A DNA stretch of 38,934 nucleotides, from the NCBI GenBank assembly GCA_029882995.1, contig JAOUJV010000010.1:1-38934 (forward strand). The letters run 5' to 3'. How positions within the stretch are numbered: the stretch's first letter is position 1; each line of letters begins with the position of its first letter. Made by a program: the position numbers and the translations under genes. The notes below the pieces were generated by a model. That model searched no databases. It was given only the letters and a program-made list of their open reading frames with translations, and was not told the DNA's origin. Shown in pieces: positions 20,455 through 28,870 of this stretch. The DNA comes from Gammaproteobacteria bacterium (GTDB taxonomy: Bacteria; Pseudomonadota; Gammaproteobacteria; DAOVJZ01).

Positions 20455-21741
20455 ATGTCAGCTATTTACAAAGACAAGCAAATCTTTTCGTGGGCCTTGT
20501 ATGACTGGGCTAATTCAGCCTATGCCACGGTTGTGATTGCCGGTTTCTTTCCGGTATTTTTCAAGGAGTACTGGAGTACCGGTGTTGATACGGGCACCAG
20601 CACTTTTTATCTTGGATTAAGTAATTCGGTTTCCAGTTTGATCATTGTGTTGCTTGCACCTTTGTTAGGTGCAATTGCCGATCAAGCAGGTGCACGCAAA
20701 GGTTTTCTTTTGTTTTTTGCAGCACTGGGTATGGTGATGTGTGGCTCACTCTATTTTGTGCAAAGTGGCCAATGGCAATTGGCGGTGTTGCTTTATATTG
20801 TTGCCAGTATTGGATTCATGGGCGGTAATATTTTTTATGATGCACTGATTACTGTGGTAACAAAGAATGAAAATATGGACAGGGTATCGGCACTGGGTTT
20901 TTCATTAGGTTATCTGGGTGGCGGTATCTTGTTTTCCATTAATATATTAATGGTGTTGTACCCGGAAACGTTTGGTCTTGCTGACAGTTCTGAAGCGATA
21001 CGGCTGTCCTTTATTATGGTAGCTTTCTGGTGGATGGTTTTTTCGTTACCATTATTTCTTTTTGTGAAAGAAACAAAAAATAATAACTACAAAAGAAAGT
21101 CTGTTGTTTCTTCCATTATTAAAGGTGTTCATCAATTAACCGGCACCTTCCACCATGTACGTCGTCTGCGAGTGGTTTTTCTTTTTTTGCTGGCCTACTG
21201 GTTATATATCGATGGTGTTGACACCATCATCCGGATGGCGGTGGATTATGGAATGGCGCTGGGTTTCCCGGCACAAACACTCATGGTGGCATTACTGATC
21301 ACACAGTTTGTCGGTTTTCCAGCGGCATTGCTGTTTGGCAAACTTGGTGAAACATGGGGAACAAAAAAAGGAATCTTTCTGGCCATCTTTATTTATATGG
21401 GTGTGACCACTTATGGCTATTTTATGGATCAGGTGTATGAGTTTTATGTGCTGGCCGTTGTCATCGGTTTGGTACAAGGTGGTGTGCAGTCATTAAGTCG
21501 TTCTTTCTATGCACGCATCATTCCGGCTAATAAATCAGCCGAGTTTTTTGGTTTCTATAACATGCTGGGCAAGTTTGCTGCTGTGCTGGGACCAGTCATG
21601 ATGGGTTGGGTCAGTATGGCTACCGGTGAGCCGCGACTTTCAATTTTGTCCCTGCTTATATTGTTCGGTTTTGGTGCGCTTTTGCTTTATTTTGTTAATG
21701 AAGAAGAAGGTGTTCGTCAGGCTCAATTTTTACAAGACTAG
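20455..21741 (+). CDS. MFS transporter, Atg22/UMF1 family
   Basis: The 428-residue product has about 12 membrane helices. Its N-terminus (IFSWALYDWANSAYATVVIA) is the hallmark of the UMF1 group related to yeast vacuolar Atg22, an amino acid effluxer. Other family marks are LLAPLLGAIADQAGARKG and GFMGGNIFYDALI, as well as QGGVQSLSRSFYARIIP in helix 10-11. Substrate in bacteria is not established; amino acid or small metabolite efflux is an inference from Atg22. No Shine-Dalgarno sequence precedes the ATG. A TATAGA at 20436-20441 sits just upstream, so the transcript may have a very short leader. Confidence 0.87.
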   Translation: MSAIYKDKQIFSWALYDWANSAYATVVIAGFFPVFFKEYWSTGVDTGTSTFYLGLSNSVSSLIIVLLAPLLGAIADQAGARKGFLLFFAALGMVMCGSLYFVQSGQWQLAVLLYIVASIGFMGGNIFYDALITVVTKNENMDRVSALGFSLGYLGGGILFSINILMVLYPETFGLADSSEAIRLSFIMVAFWWMVFSLPLFLFVKETKNNNYKRKSVVSSIIKGVHQLTGTFHHVRRLRVVFLFLLAYWLYIDGVDTIIRMAVDYGMALGFPAQTLMVALLITQFVGFPAALLFGKLGETWGTKKGIFLAIFIYMGVTTYGYFMDQVYEFYVLAVVIGLVQGGVQSLSRSFYARIIPANKSAEFFGFYNMLGKFAAVLGPVMMGWVSMATGEPRLSILSLLILFGFGALLLYFVNEEEGVRQAQFLQD

Positions 21742-21856
21742 AGTTTTACTAAATATAACTCATTGTTTTATATGGTGAACAGTAATACTCCCGTGTTAAA
21801 TATACCCTGATTTTTAAAGGTTCTCTCGGTTTTACCGATTATATAAGGACATCGAT

Positions 21857-21885
21857 ATTTAATGTCTGGTAGTCAGACATTAAAT
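21857..21885. promoter_or_regulatory. Perfect 12-bp inverted repeat upstream of rhodanese gene
   Basis: ATTTAATGTCTG (21857-21868), a GTAGT spacer and CAGACATTAAAT (21874-21885) form a perfect dyad 24 nt before the rhodanese ATG. No U-run follows, so it is more likely an operator or 5' leader hairpin than a terminator. Confidence 0.6.
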
Positions 21886-21909
21886 CAATAATCAAGTGAA
21901 AGGCGAGGT

Positions 21910-22326
21910 ATGAAAATGTTCATTCGCGTAATCAATATATTGTTTCTGGTATTCACAGTTTCATTTGCCAATGCAGCAGACAAGCTATCACCAACAACAG
22001 TGACCGGCGCCAGAACAGTGACAGCAGCAGAGGCAAAAGCATTATTTGACAAGGGAGTCCTGTTTATCGATGTTCGTGCGGACACAGAATGGGAAGCAGG
22101 GCGTATTCCTGGTGCAGTACACATTGAGCTCAAAAAAGTCTTTTCAAAAGAAACGCTTTCAAAAGAGACCAAAGCCAATGAGCCAGTAGTGATTTACTGT
22201 AATGGTCCAAAGTGTTTACGTAGCTCAGAGGCATCCCAAAAGGCGGTTAAATGGGGCTTTACCAAAGTCAATTATTTTCGTGATGGCTTTCCTGCCTGGG
22301 AATCTGCCGGTTATCCGATAGAGTAA
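21910..22326 (+). CDS. Periplasmic rhodanese-like sulfurtransferase
   Basis: The 138-residue product has a signal peptide (MKMFIRVINILFLVFTVSFA, likely cut after NA near residue 22) and a single rhodanese domain. The domain shows FIDVRADTEWEAGRIPGAVH, then the active-site loop YCNGPKCLRSS with Cys97 as the expected sulfur-carrying cysteine and a second Cys102, and GFPAWESAGYPIE at the end. Such exported proteins are thought to bind or transfer sulfane sulfur; the acceptor here is unknown. The ribosome-binding site is AGGCGAGG. The gene is monocistronic, between an upstream dyad and a downstream terminator. Confidence 0.9.
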   Translation: MKMFIRVINILFLVFTVSFANAADKLSPTTVTGARTVTAAEAKALFDKGVLFIDVRADTEWEAGRIPGAVHIELKKVFSKETLSKETKANEPVVIYCNGPKCLRSSEASQKAVKWGFTKVNYFRDGFPAWESAGYPIE

Positions 22327-22424
22327 ACAGCACAGGCCAGCATAAAACTGTCTTCTGTTGCCAGAGAACTCAAGAAGCTGGTGGGAAGTTTCAAAATATA
22401 GATTCATCATCTGGCACTAAATAT

Positions 22425-22460
22425 AAAAAACCCGGTTATTTCCTGACCGGGTTTTTTTAT
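22425..22460 (+). terminator. Terminator of the rhodanese gene
   Basis: A 9-bp stem AAACCCGGT/ACCGGGTTT (22428-22436 with 22446-22454) with a 9-nt loop is followed by T residues. It is an intrinsic terminator about 100 nt after the rhodanese stop; the A-run on the left could let it work in both directions. Confidence 0.88.
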
Positions 22461-22551
22461 TTACCGCTTTTCCCTTCATATATGCATATCCCGTATTGAT
22501 TGCATGTATAAAAATTCCTCATTGGTACGATCTTATATAAAGTCATCATGC

Positions 22552-22628
22552 ATTGCTAAATAGGCAAAATAATTACGGTTTAATTACACTAAATTTATTA
22601 TGGATTAATAAATCGCTATCTAGGCAAA
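22552..22628 (+). repeat. Imperfect 17-nt direct repeats before the PhnD-like gene
   Basis: The 17-mers at 22552-22568 and 22612-22628 match at 14 positions and share TAGGCAAA exactly, spaced by 60 nt. The second copy runs into the ribosome-binding site (AAAGGA) of the PhnD-like gene. They lie in the 313-base gene-free stretch 22327-22639, which otherwise holds only a terminator and AT-rich promoter-like sequence. Confidence 0.5.
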
Positions 22629-22639
22629 GGACATATCAT

Positions 22640-23539
22640 ATGCAGAGTTTATCAAGATATTTTCTGGTAGTGATATTGTTGCTACTGGGTGCTTGTGATG
22701 GGACTACTCATTCAGAGATAACAGTCGATCCTGTCAAACAAACCGCAGCCCAAGGTGGTGATGAAAAAATAATATTGAGATTCGGTTTTGATGTGCGGTC
22801 AGGGGCGATAGAAGATGCACGCCAGTATGCTCCGTTTCTAAAATATCTTGAAAAGACGACCGGCTATCAATTCAAGCTCCATTTGAATCCGGATAATACA
22901 GAACTGTCAGATGATCTGGGTAATGGTATTGTCGATCTTGCTGCGGTAGGTGCAGTCAGCTTTATAAAGGCGGAAAGAAAATATGCTGTGATCTGTCTGG
23001 TAAGAGGAATTAATTTACAGGGAAGATCAGAGTACCGCTCATTTATGATTGCTCATCCTGCAAGTGATATCAGGGGTATAAAGGATGTACGTGGAAAAAG
23101 AATGGTATTCGGGAATACATCATCCACACAGGGGTATTTACTGCCGCGCATAGAACTGATGAATAACGGAATCAGACTGAAAGACCTGAAGAGCTATATA
23201 CATACAGGATCACATCATCAATGTGCTGAGGAAGTAATTTCCGGCAGACATGATGTATGTGGTATGCAGGATACGCTGGCGGATGTTCTTGAAAAAAAGG
23301 GTAAGGTTCGCATTATCCACCGATCCGATTACGTGCCATCCAGCGGTATTGCAATAAACAAAAATGTACCAGAGCACATAAGAGAAAAAATAAAACAGGC
23401 GTTACTGGATTTCCAGCCAACAGGTCGTGATGCCAGTGATCTCTATAACTGGCATAAAACGGAAATGCCAAACGGTTTTACTCATTCAAACAAACATGAT
23501 TTCAATCAGCTAAAAGAATTGCTCGAATTGATTCAGTAG
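22640..23539 (+). CDS. PhnD-like substrate-binding lipoprotein
   Basis: The 299-residue product is a PhnD-type (phosphate/phosphonate ABC) periplasmic binding protein. The start is the ATG at 22640, behind AAAGGA; the longer ORF start at 22553 lacks a ribosome-binding site and precedes the signal. The signal MQSLSRYFLVVILLLLGAC ends in a lipobox (LGAC), so Cys19 is probably lipidated. Binding-fold marks include ARQYAPFLKYLEKTTGYQFK, DLAAVGAVSFIKAERK, and GKRMVFGNTSSTQGYLLPRI, the latter resembling the phosphonate-binding loop. No ABC permease or ATPase is nearby. Instead a membrane GGDEF-EAL gene follows after 16 nt, suggesting a sensory rather than transport role. Confidence 0.85.
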   Translation: MQSLSRYFLVVILLLLGACDGTTHSEITVDPVKQTAAQGGDEKIILRFGFDVRSGAIEDARQYAPFLKYLEKTTGYQFKLHLNPDNTELSDDLGNGIVDLAAVGAVSFIKAERKYAVICLVRGINLQGRSEYRSFMIAHPASDIRGIKDVRGKRMVFGNTSSTQGYLLPRIELMNNGIRLKDLKSYIHTGSHHQCAEEVISGRHDVCGMQDTLADVLEKKGKVRIIHRSDYVPSSGIAINKNVPEHIREKIKQALLDFQPTGRDASDLYNWHKTEMPNGFTHSNKHDFNQLKELLELIQ

Positions 23540-23555
23540 CTCAGGATGCAATGTA

Positions 23556-26500
23556 ATGACGTTGAACAATAAAATAATGGCACTTGTTGTATCTCTGGTA
23601 TTGTTTCTGGGAGGGACAACAATAGGTATTTATAACTATTTTGCAGATAATTCGATCCGGTCATTACACAATAACTGGACTGGGTTGATATCACAAACAA
23701 TTGCAGAGAGTACAGCCACTCACATTGTGAATAGAAATATTTTACACCTCAATCGAATTTTGAAACCAATTGTTTCTGGACATGATGAAATTGAATATGC
23801 ATTTGTGGTGGATTTTGAAGGTAATATTATTTCATATACATTTGCCAAATCAAGACTGCCATTTTTTATTGATCTGGTGAAAGATGAAAATAAGTCAGTA
23901 TCTAGAAAAATCAGGTTCAACAACAAGGAGGTTGTGGATTATTCATACCAGCTGGTAGAGGGTCTCCCTGCCCGGATCCATGTTGGTGTAAATAACTCCA
24001 TCATTATAAAAGCAGAAACAGATCTTATTCATAATATTTTGACGGTTTATTTTATTGTCGCTGTCATATTTATACTGATTTCATATGTTGTAGGTAATCA
24101 TATTACAAAACCTGTAACCAGTATTATTGAACAAATGAATACAATTTCAATGAACAAAGGTGGTGGAAAACTGGAGGTTAGGACAAAGGATAAATATCTA
24201 GTAAATCTGATATCTGCTTTTAACAAAATGATAGAGCGACGCATTAGAAGTGAGCAGGAGTTGCGCGTCAATGAGGAAAATACGCGGCTATTACTAAATC
24301 ATATTGGTGAGGCAGTATATGGTATTGATTTGAATGGAAACTGCACTTTTGCCAATCCGGCTTGTGCCAGAATGCTTGGATACAATAATTCATTAAAATT
24401 GATTGGAAAAAACATGCACAGGTTAATACACCATCACCGGGAGGATGGAACCGAGTTGCCAGAAGAAGAATGCAACATTTATAAGGCACATCGGGAAGGC
24501 ACAAGTACACATATAGAAAATGAAGTATTCTGGAAAAATGATGGCAGTTATTTTTATGTAGAATACTGGTCTGATCCACTTTACCGGGAAGGTGATGTAA
24601 TCGGTTCAGTTATTTCATTTATAGATATTACAGATCGAATAAGAGCGCATAAGGCACTGGAAAAAAGTCGGCAGGGTCTGGCAGAGGCTCAGAAAATTTC
24701 CGATATGGGGAATTGGGAATGGAATATATGTACTGGCGAGCTGTCCTGGTCTGATCATATATTTCGTATTTTTGGTTTTGAACCGGGGGAATTCCAGCCT
24801 ACCTATGAACGGTTTATTCAATGTGTACATCCTGAAGACAGGGAACTGGTGGCAAGCAAGGTAGAAAATGCACTTGAGGATCATAAGGATTATGAGGTTG
24901 AGCATCGTATTATTCTTCCGGATAACTCTGTACGTATTGTATATGAAATAGGAAAGACTTATTTGGAAGATGGTGAGCCGGTCAGGATGATTGGGACAGT
25001 TCAGGATATTACGATAAGACAAGAGATGACTTCAAAAATGTCAATGCTATCAAGCGCACTGGAACAATCGGCTGATATTGTACTGATTACTGATAACAGG
25101 GGAATTATTGAATATGTTAATCCGGCATTTGAATCTATTACCGGGTTTAGCAGGGAAGATGCCATAGGACATACAGCAGCACTACTTAACTCCGGCAAGA
25201 TGGATAAGGAGTTTTATAAAAGATTATGGGGGACAATTTCTTCAGGCAAGGTATTCACTGATATTTTTGCTAACAAAACAAAAGACGGAACTATTTTCTA
25301 TGAAGAAAAAACCATTACACCGCTTAAGGACGCCAGAGGTAATATTATTAACTATATTTCTACCGGCAAGGATATTTCGGAGCGTATAGAAACACAGGAA
25401 CGTCTCCGTCATATGGCACACCATGATGCCTTGACGGGTTTACCAAACCGTACCTTGCTTATGGACAGACTGGAACAGGCAACTTCAAGAGCCCGTTGGC
25501 ATAACAGGATAGTTGGCGTCATGTTTCTTGATCTGGATCGATTCAAGACAATTAACGATACACTGGGTCATGATGTTGGTGATACCCTGTTAAAGGAAAT
25601 TTCATCACGTTTATTACAGTGTGTCCGTGATGGTGATACAGTCGCCAGACTGGGTGGCGATGAATTTGCCATTATTCTTAATGATATGGCTTCGGAAGAG
25701 GATGTATCACCTTTTGCACAGAAAATTATTCAGGAATTAAATACTCCATTTCTAATTCATGAACATGAATTATTTATAACAACCAGTATTGGTATCTGTG
25801 TTTATCCGGAAGACGGGGAAGATGCAAAAATTTTGCTTAAAAAAGCAGATACTGCCATGTATCGTGCCAAGAATATGGGACGTAATAATTACCAGTATTT
25901 TACGAGTGAAGATAATATCAAGGCAATTGAGCGATTAAAACTGGAAAATGATTTGAGACGTGCGCTCGAGCGTGATGAGTTCAGACTGCATTTTCAGCCG
26001 CAACTGGATTTACATGAAGGCAAACTTGCCGGTATGGAGGCATTGTTACGCTGGCAACATCCCGAACATGGTTTGGTTTCACCAGGAGTTTTTATCCCCA
26101 TTCTGGAAGACACTGGCATGATTCTTCCTGTTGGAGAGTGGGTATTGCGCACCGCATGTCGGCATGCGCGTTCATGGCTTGATGCCGGGTTACACTTCAA
26201 ACGTATTGCAGTGAATTTGTCTGCACGTCAGTTTAACCAACAGGATTTGGTTAAAACTATCAGGGAAATTCTGGATGAAGAAAAGGTGGGAGCGCATTTT
26301 CTTGAACTGGAATTAACCGAAGGTTTGCTGGTAGAGAATTTTGCCGAGACATCAAAGGTACTGCATGAATTGCATAAAATGGGGGTTTATATTTCTATTG
26401 ATGATTTTGGTACCGGTTATTCCTCCATGAATTACCTGAAACGTTTACCAGTAGATTCACTCAAAATTGATTATTCATTTGTACGTGATATTACACTTGA

Positions 26501-26762
26501 TCCGGATGATGCAAATATTGCTTCTGCTATTGTGAGTCTTGCGCACAGTCTTGGTTTAACTGTTATCGCTGAAGGGGTGGAAACACTCGAACAGCTGAAT
26601 TTTCTACTACACGAAGGTTGTGATGAAATTCAGGGTTTCCTGTTTAGTCCCCCGTTGCCTCCTGATGCCGTTCAGCATTTGGTGCTTGAGGGTTCCATGT
26701 ATTGGGAGTGGAATGATATCTTGCGTGAGCAGCGATGGAACAAGACCAAAAAACGGGTCTGA
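23556..26762 (+). CDS. Membrane PAS-GGDEF-EAL cyclic-di-GMP enzyme
   Basis: This 1068-residue inner-membrane protein likely makes and/or degrades cyclic di-GMP. Layout: TM helix near residues 7-27, periplasmic sensor to about 155, TM helix about 159-180, HAMP region (GNHITKPVTSIIEQMNTISM), and three PAS domains at about 245-360, 375-490 and 495-610. GGDEF follows with an intact GGDEF at 700-704 and an inhibitory site RDGD five residues before it; EAL has the motif at 828-830. EAL catalytic signatures ELTEGLLVENF, DDFGTGYSSMNYL, KIDYSFVRDI and AEGVETLEQL are all present, so both activities look possible. The partner lipoprotein gene lies 16 nt upstream, probably co-transcribed. Confidence 0.93.
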   Translation: MTLNNKIMALVVSLVLFLGGTTIGIYNYFADNSIRSLHNNWTGLISQTIAESTATHIVNRNILHLNRILKPIVSGHDEIEYAFVVDFEGNIISYTFAKSRLPFFIDLVKDENKSVSRKIRFNNKEVVDYSYQLVEGLPARIHVGVNNSIIIKAETDLIHNILTVYFIVAVIFILISYVVGNHITKPVTSIIEQMNTISMNKGGGKLEVRTKDKYLVNLISAFNKMIERRIRSEQELRVNEENTRLLLNHIGEAVYGIDLNGNCTFANPACARMLGYNNSLKLIGKNMHRLIHHHREDGTELPEEECNIYKAHREGTSTHIENEVFWKNDGSYFYVEYWSDPLYREGDVIGSVISFIDITDRIRAHKALEKSRQGLAEAQKISDMGNWEWNICTGELSWSDHIFRIFGFEPGEFQPTYERFIQCVHPEDRELVASKVENALEDHKDYEVEHRIILPDNSVRIVYEIGKTYLEDGEPVRMIGTVQDITIRQEMTSKMSMLSSALEQSADIVLITDNRGIIEYVNPAFESITGFSREDAIGHTAALLNSGKMDKEFYKRLWGTISSGKVFTDIFANKTKDGTIFYEEKTITPLKDARGNIINYISTGKDISERIETQERLRHMAHHDALTGLPNRTLLMDRLEQATSRARWHNRIVGVMFLDLDRFKTINDTLGHDVGDTLLKEISSRLLQCVRDGDTVARLGGDEFAIILNDMASEEDVSPFAQKIIQELNTPFLIHEHELFITTSIGICVYPEDGEDAKILLKKADTAMYRAKNMGRNNYQYFTSEDNIKAIERLKLENDLRRALERDEFRLHFQPQLDLHEGKLAGMEALLRWQHPEHGLVSPGVFIPILEDTGMILPVGEWVLRTACRHARSWLDAGLHFKRIAVNLSARQFNQQDLVKTIREILDEEKVGAHFLELELTEGLLVENFAETSKVLHELHKMGVYISIDDFGTGYSSMNYLKRLPVDSLKIDYSFVRDITLDPDDANIASAIVSLAHSLGLTVIAEGVETLEQLNFLLHEGCDEIQGFLFSPPLPPDAVQHLVLEGSMYWEWNDILREQRWNKTKKRV

Positions 26763-26777
26763 TGATTTGTAGATATT

Positions 26778-27866
26778 TTATCTAAACCCAGTCACTCTCA
26801 AAGTAGCACCGGTTGTGGTGCTGTCATTTTCCAGTTTGTTGATATACATAAATTTTCCGTCAGAGCTGAAAACAGCGCCACTTGGTTCTGTAGTGACCGG
26901 GGCCCAGCGTGCAAACAAAATAATCTCATCTGCCGTGTTGTCATTATTTTTATCTGGTCGAGCAATCCAGATCCCGTTGGTGCGTAAATTCATATACTGC
27001 CAATATTTGGGGATGTCCTGCAAAATATAAAGATCACCATTTGGGTGAAAGACAAGATTATCGGGATTCCGGATTCCTGATTCTGCTTTGATAAAATCAC
27101 TTATAACAGGTTTTTCCCCGGAGTCATCAATTCGAATGACCCGGTCCTCCCCGGTAACAGCAATATAAATTTTGCCATCAGGACCTGCTTCCATGTCTTC
27201 CGGCCGGTTAAAAGAAACAGCCCCTTTTTCGATGGATTCCTGTCGTGCATTTTCCGGGTGATCTATTGTTATCCAGCCTGTTGATGAAAGCGCATATAAA
27301 GTCCCTGATGCAAGTGAGTCCGTGGTTAACGAGTGATCAGGAATAAACTTATAAATAGCTCCTTGCGAATGTTCATCAGCCAAATAGACAATGCCATCAG
27401 GTGTGATGGCTATGCCTTCATGGGCAAAAGTCCCCAAACGGGCTCTTGTTACATATTTTCCATTATCGGGATCAACTTCATAAATGAGTCCATCACCTTT
27501 CTCCTGTCCCAGTAACAATGTATTCCATGGTGTCCATTTCAAACCATCTGCTGCACATATACCCTTGATCAGAATCGTTCTTGTATTGGTTACCAAATCA
27601 ATACGTGACAGTGACGGGCTATGACCGCAGATTTTCTGATCAAAGATTTCATGCGATGTGTAAAGAAAGCGACCATCAGGTGAAAGGACATTCATATCAG
27701 GTCGGGCAGGTATAGAATCACTGGCAATTGTCTGATATTGAAAACCGGATGGAAGTTGCAGATTCTTTTCCAGCATTGAGCCGGATTTAATTAAAGCAGT
27801 GGCAGGTTCAGCATTAGCCGGATGGAAAATGAAAACGAAGGACAAAAAATAAAATCTTAATCCCAT
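26778..27866 (-). CDS. Exported PhoX-like (DUF839) beta-propeller protein
   Basis: The 362-residue product has a short signal peptide (ending HPANA) and repeated beta-propeller blades such as SPDGRFLYTSHE, ITPDGIVYLADE and AGPDGKIYIAVTGEDRVIRI. The motifs FNRPEDMEAGPDGKIYI, IRNPDNLVFHPNGDLYI and EPSGAVFSSDGKFMYIN match PhoX-family (DUF839) proteins, which include calcium-dependent alkaline phosphatases. It is smaller than the usual PhoX, so activity is uncertain; a lactonase-like propeller is an alternative. The ATG overlaps the last 10 nt of the upstream fructokinase gene, indicating coupled translation. Confidence 0.75.
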   Translation of the reverse strand: MGLRFYFLSFVFIFHPANAEPATALIKSGSMLEKNLQLPSGFQYQTIASDSIPARPDMNVLSPDGRFLYTSHEIFDQKICGHSPSLSRIDLVTNTRTILIKGICAADGLKWTPWNTLLLGQEKGDGLIYEVDPDNGKYVTRARLGTFAHEGIAITPDGIVYLADEHSQGAIYKFIPDHSLTTDSLASGTLYALSSTGWITIDHPENARQESIEKGAVSFNRPEDMEAGPDGKIYIAVTGEDRVIRIDDSGEKPVISDFIKAESGIRNPDNLVFHPNGDLYILQDIPKYWQYMNLRTNGIWIARPDKNNDNTADEIILFARWAPVTTEPSGAVFSSDGKFMYINKLENDSTTTGATLRVTGFR

Positions 27867-28753
27867 AACCAGGCGGCTCCACGCACGCCGCTGGAATCAC
27901 CATAGACAGGTGGTAATAATCGGGTATCAACTCGATCCGAGAAAACATATTTTTTCCAGAGCTCAGGCACATTGTGATACAGGCGTTTGATATTGGACAT
28001 GCCGCCTCCCAATATAATGGCATCCGGATCGATGATATTGATAACGCTGGCAGTTGCGCGCGCCATTCTGTCTTCATAGCGTTGTAATGTTTGTTCACAG
28101 GCAGTGTCGCCTTGTTCTGCCAGTTGTACAATTTCGGGAGCAGTCAGTTTATTGCCGGATACCTGTAAATGATCAGCAGCCATACCGGGACCGGATAAAA
28201 ATGTTTCGATACATCCCTTCTTGCCACAGTAACAATCACGGCCGGGTAATTCGTCTTGTTGAGGCCACGGCAGTGGATTATGACCCCATTCACCGGCAAT
28301 GGCATTGGGGCCAACCAGTACCTTTCTGTTAATAACAATACCACCACCAGTACCGGTGCCAACAATAATACCAAACACAACGGGCGCATTTTTACCGGCA
28401 CCATCAGTGGCCTCGGATAAGGCAAAACAATTGGCATCATTCGTGACACGTATTTCACGACCCAGAGATTTTTCAAGATCTTCCTTAAGGGGTTTGCCAT
28501 TGAGTGCAACAGAGTTGGAGTTTTTGACCAGGCCGGTTGCGACAGAGAGTGCACCCGGCATGCCTATCCCGATACTGCCTTGGGTACCAAGAGATTTTTC
28601 AGATTCGATAATCAGGTTTTTAATAGTTTCGAGTGTGGCAGGATAGTCCAGTTGCGGGGTAGAGGTGCGCTCACGCAAGATCTCCTTGCCTTGCTCATCA
28701 AGGGCAATGATTTCGATTTTAGTGCCACCAAGGTCGATTCCAAGCCGTATCAT
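27857..28753 (-). CDS. mak: ROK-family fructokinase, Mak type
   Basis: ROK sugar kinases phosphorylate cytoplasmic hexoses with ATP. The 298-residue product resembles E. coli Mak from end to end: MIRLGIDLGGTKIEIIALDE (phosphate-binding loop), KNSNSVALNGKPLKEDLEK, the catalytic TNDANCFALSEA, and IIVGTGTGGGIVI. The zinc site lies in EWGHNPLPW plus CYCGKKGCIE, and the C-terminus is GDSSGVRGAAWLW. Fructose is the best guess; glucose, mannose or N-acetylglucosamine cannot be excluded. No Shine-Dalgarno sequence precedes the ATG. TACAAT about 8 nt upstream on the minus strand suggests a leaderless transcript. Confidence 0.88.
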   Translation of the reverse strand: MIRLGIDLGGTKIEIIALDEQGKEILRERTSTPQLDYPATLETIKNLIIESEKSLGTQGSIGIGMPGALSVATGLVKNSNSVALNGKPLKEDLEKSLGREIRVTNDANCFALSEATDGAGKNAPVVFGIIVGTGTGGGIVINRKVLVGPNAIAGEWGHNPLPWPQQDELPGRDCYCGKKGCIETFLSGPGMAADHLQVSGNKLTAPEIVQLAEQGDTACEQTLQRYEDRMARATASVINIIDPDAIILGGGMSNIKRLYHNVPELWKKYVFSDRVDTRLLPPVYGDSSGVRGAAWLWD

Positions 28754-28757
28754 GGCG

Positions 28758-28775
28758 CTATATTGTAATATATAG
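28758..28775. promoter_or_regulatory. Small dyad at the mak start
   Basis: CTATAT and ATATAG are separated by 6 nt, and the dyad ends 4 nt upstream of the mak ATG, overlapping the candidate mak -10 (TACAAT on the minus strand). It could be an operator for mak or chance in AT-rich DNA. Confidence 0.35.
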
Positions 28776-28816
28776 TCTTAAAAATCAATGAATTATATTT
28801 GTAACATTCAAATTAT

Positions 28817-28853
28817 GTGAATAGTGAATATTTTATTGAATATTCACTATTCG
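28817..28853. promoter_or_regulatory. Perfect 14-bp palindromic operator in the mak-tetR divergent region
   Basis: GAATAGTGAATATT (28819-28832) and its exact reverse complement (28839-28852) are separated by 6 nt. The left arm is built from two tandem GTGAATA units. The dyad lies 18 nt before the TetR-family ATG, the usual place for an autoregulatory TetR operator. It might also influence mak on the other strand. Confidence 0.75.
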
Positions 28854-28870
28854 AGGATTAGTATATTGCG

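Noticed and set aside
22501-22639. Cyclic-di-GMP riboswitch in the leader before the PhnD/GGDEF genes
   Set aside because: No conserved riboswitch core or suitable paired stems could be seen by eye.
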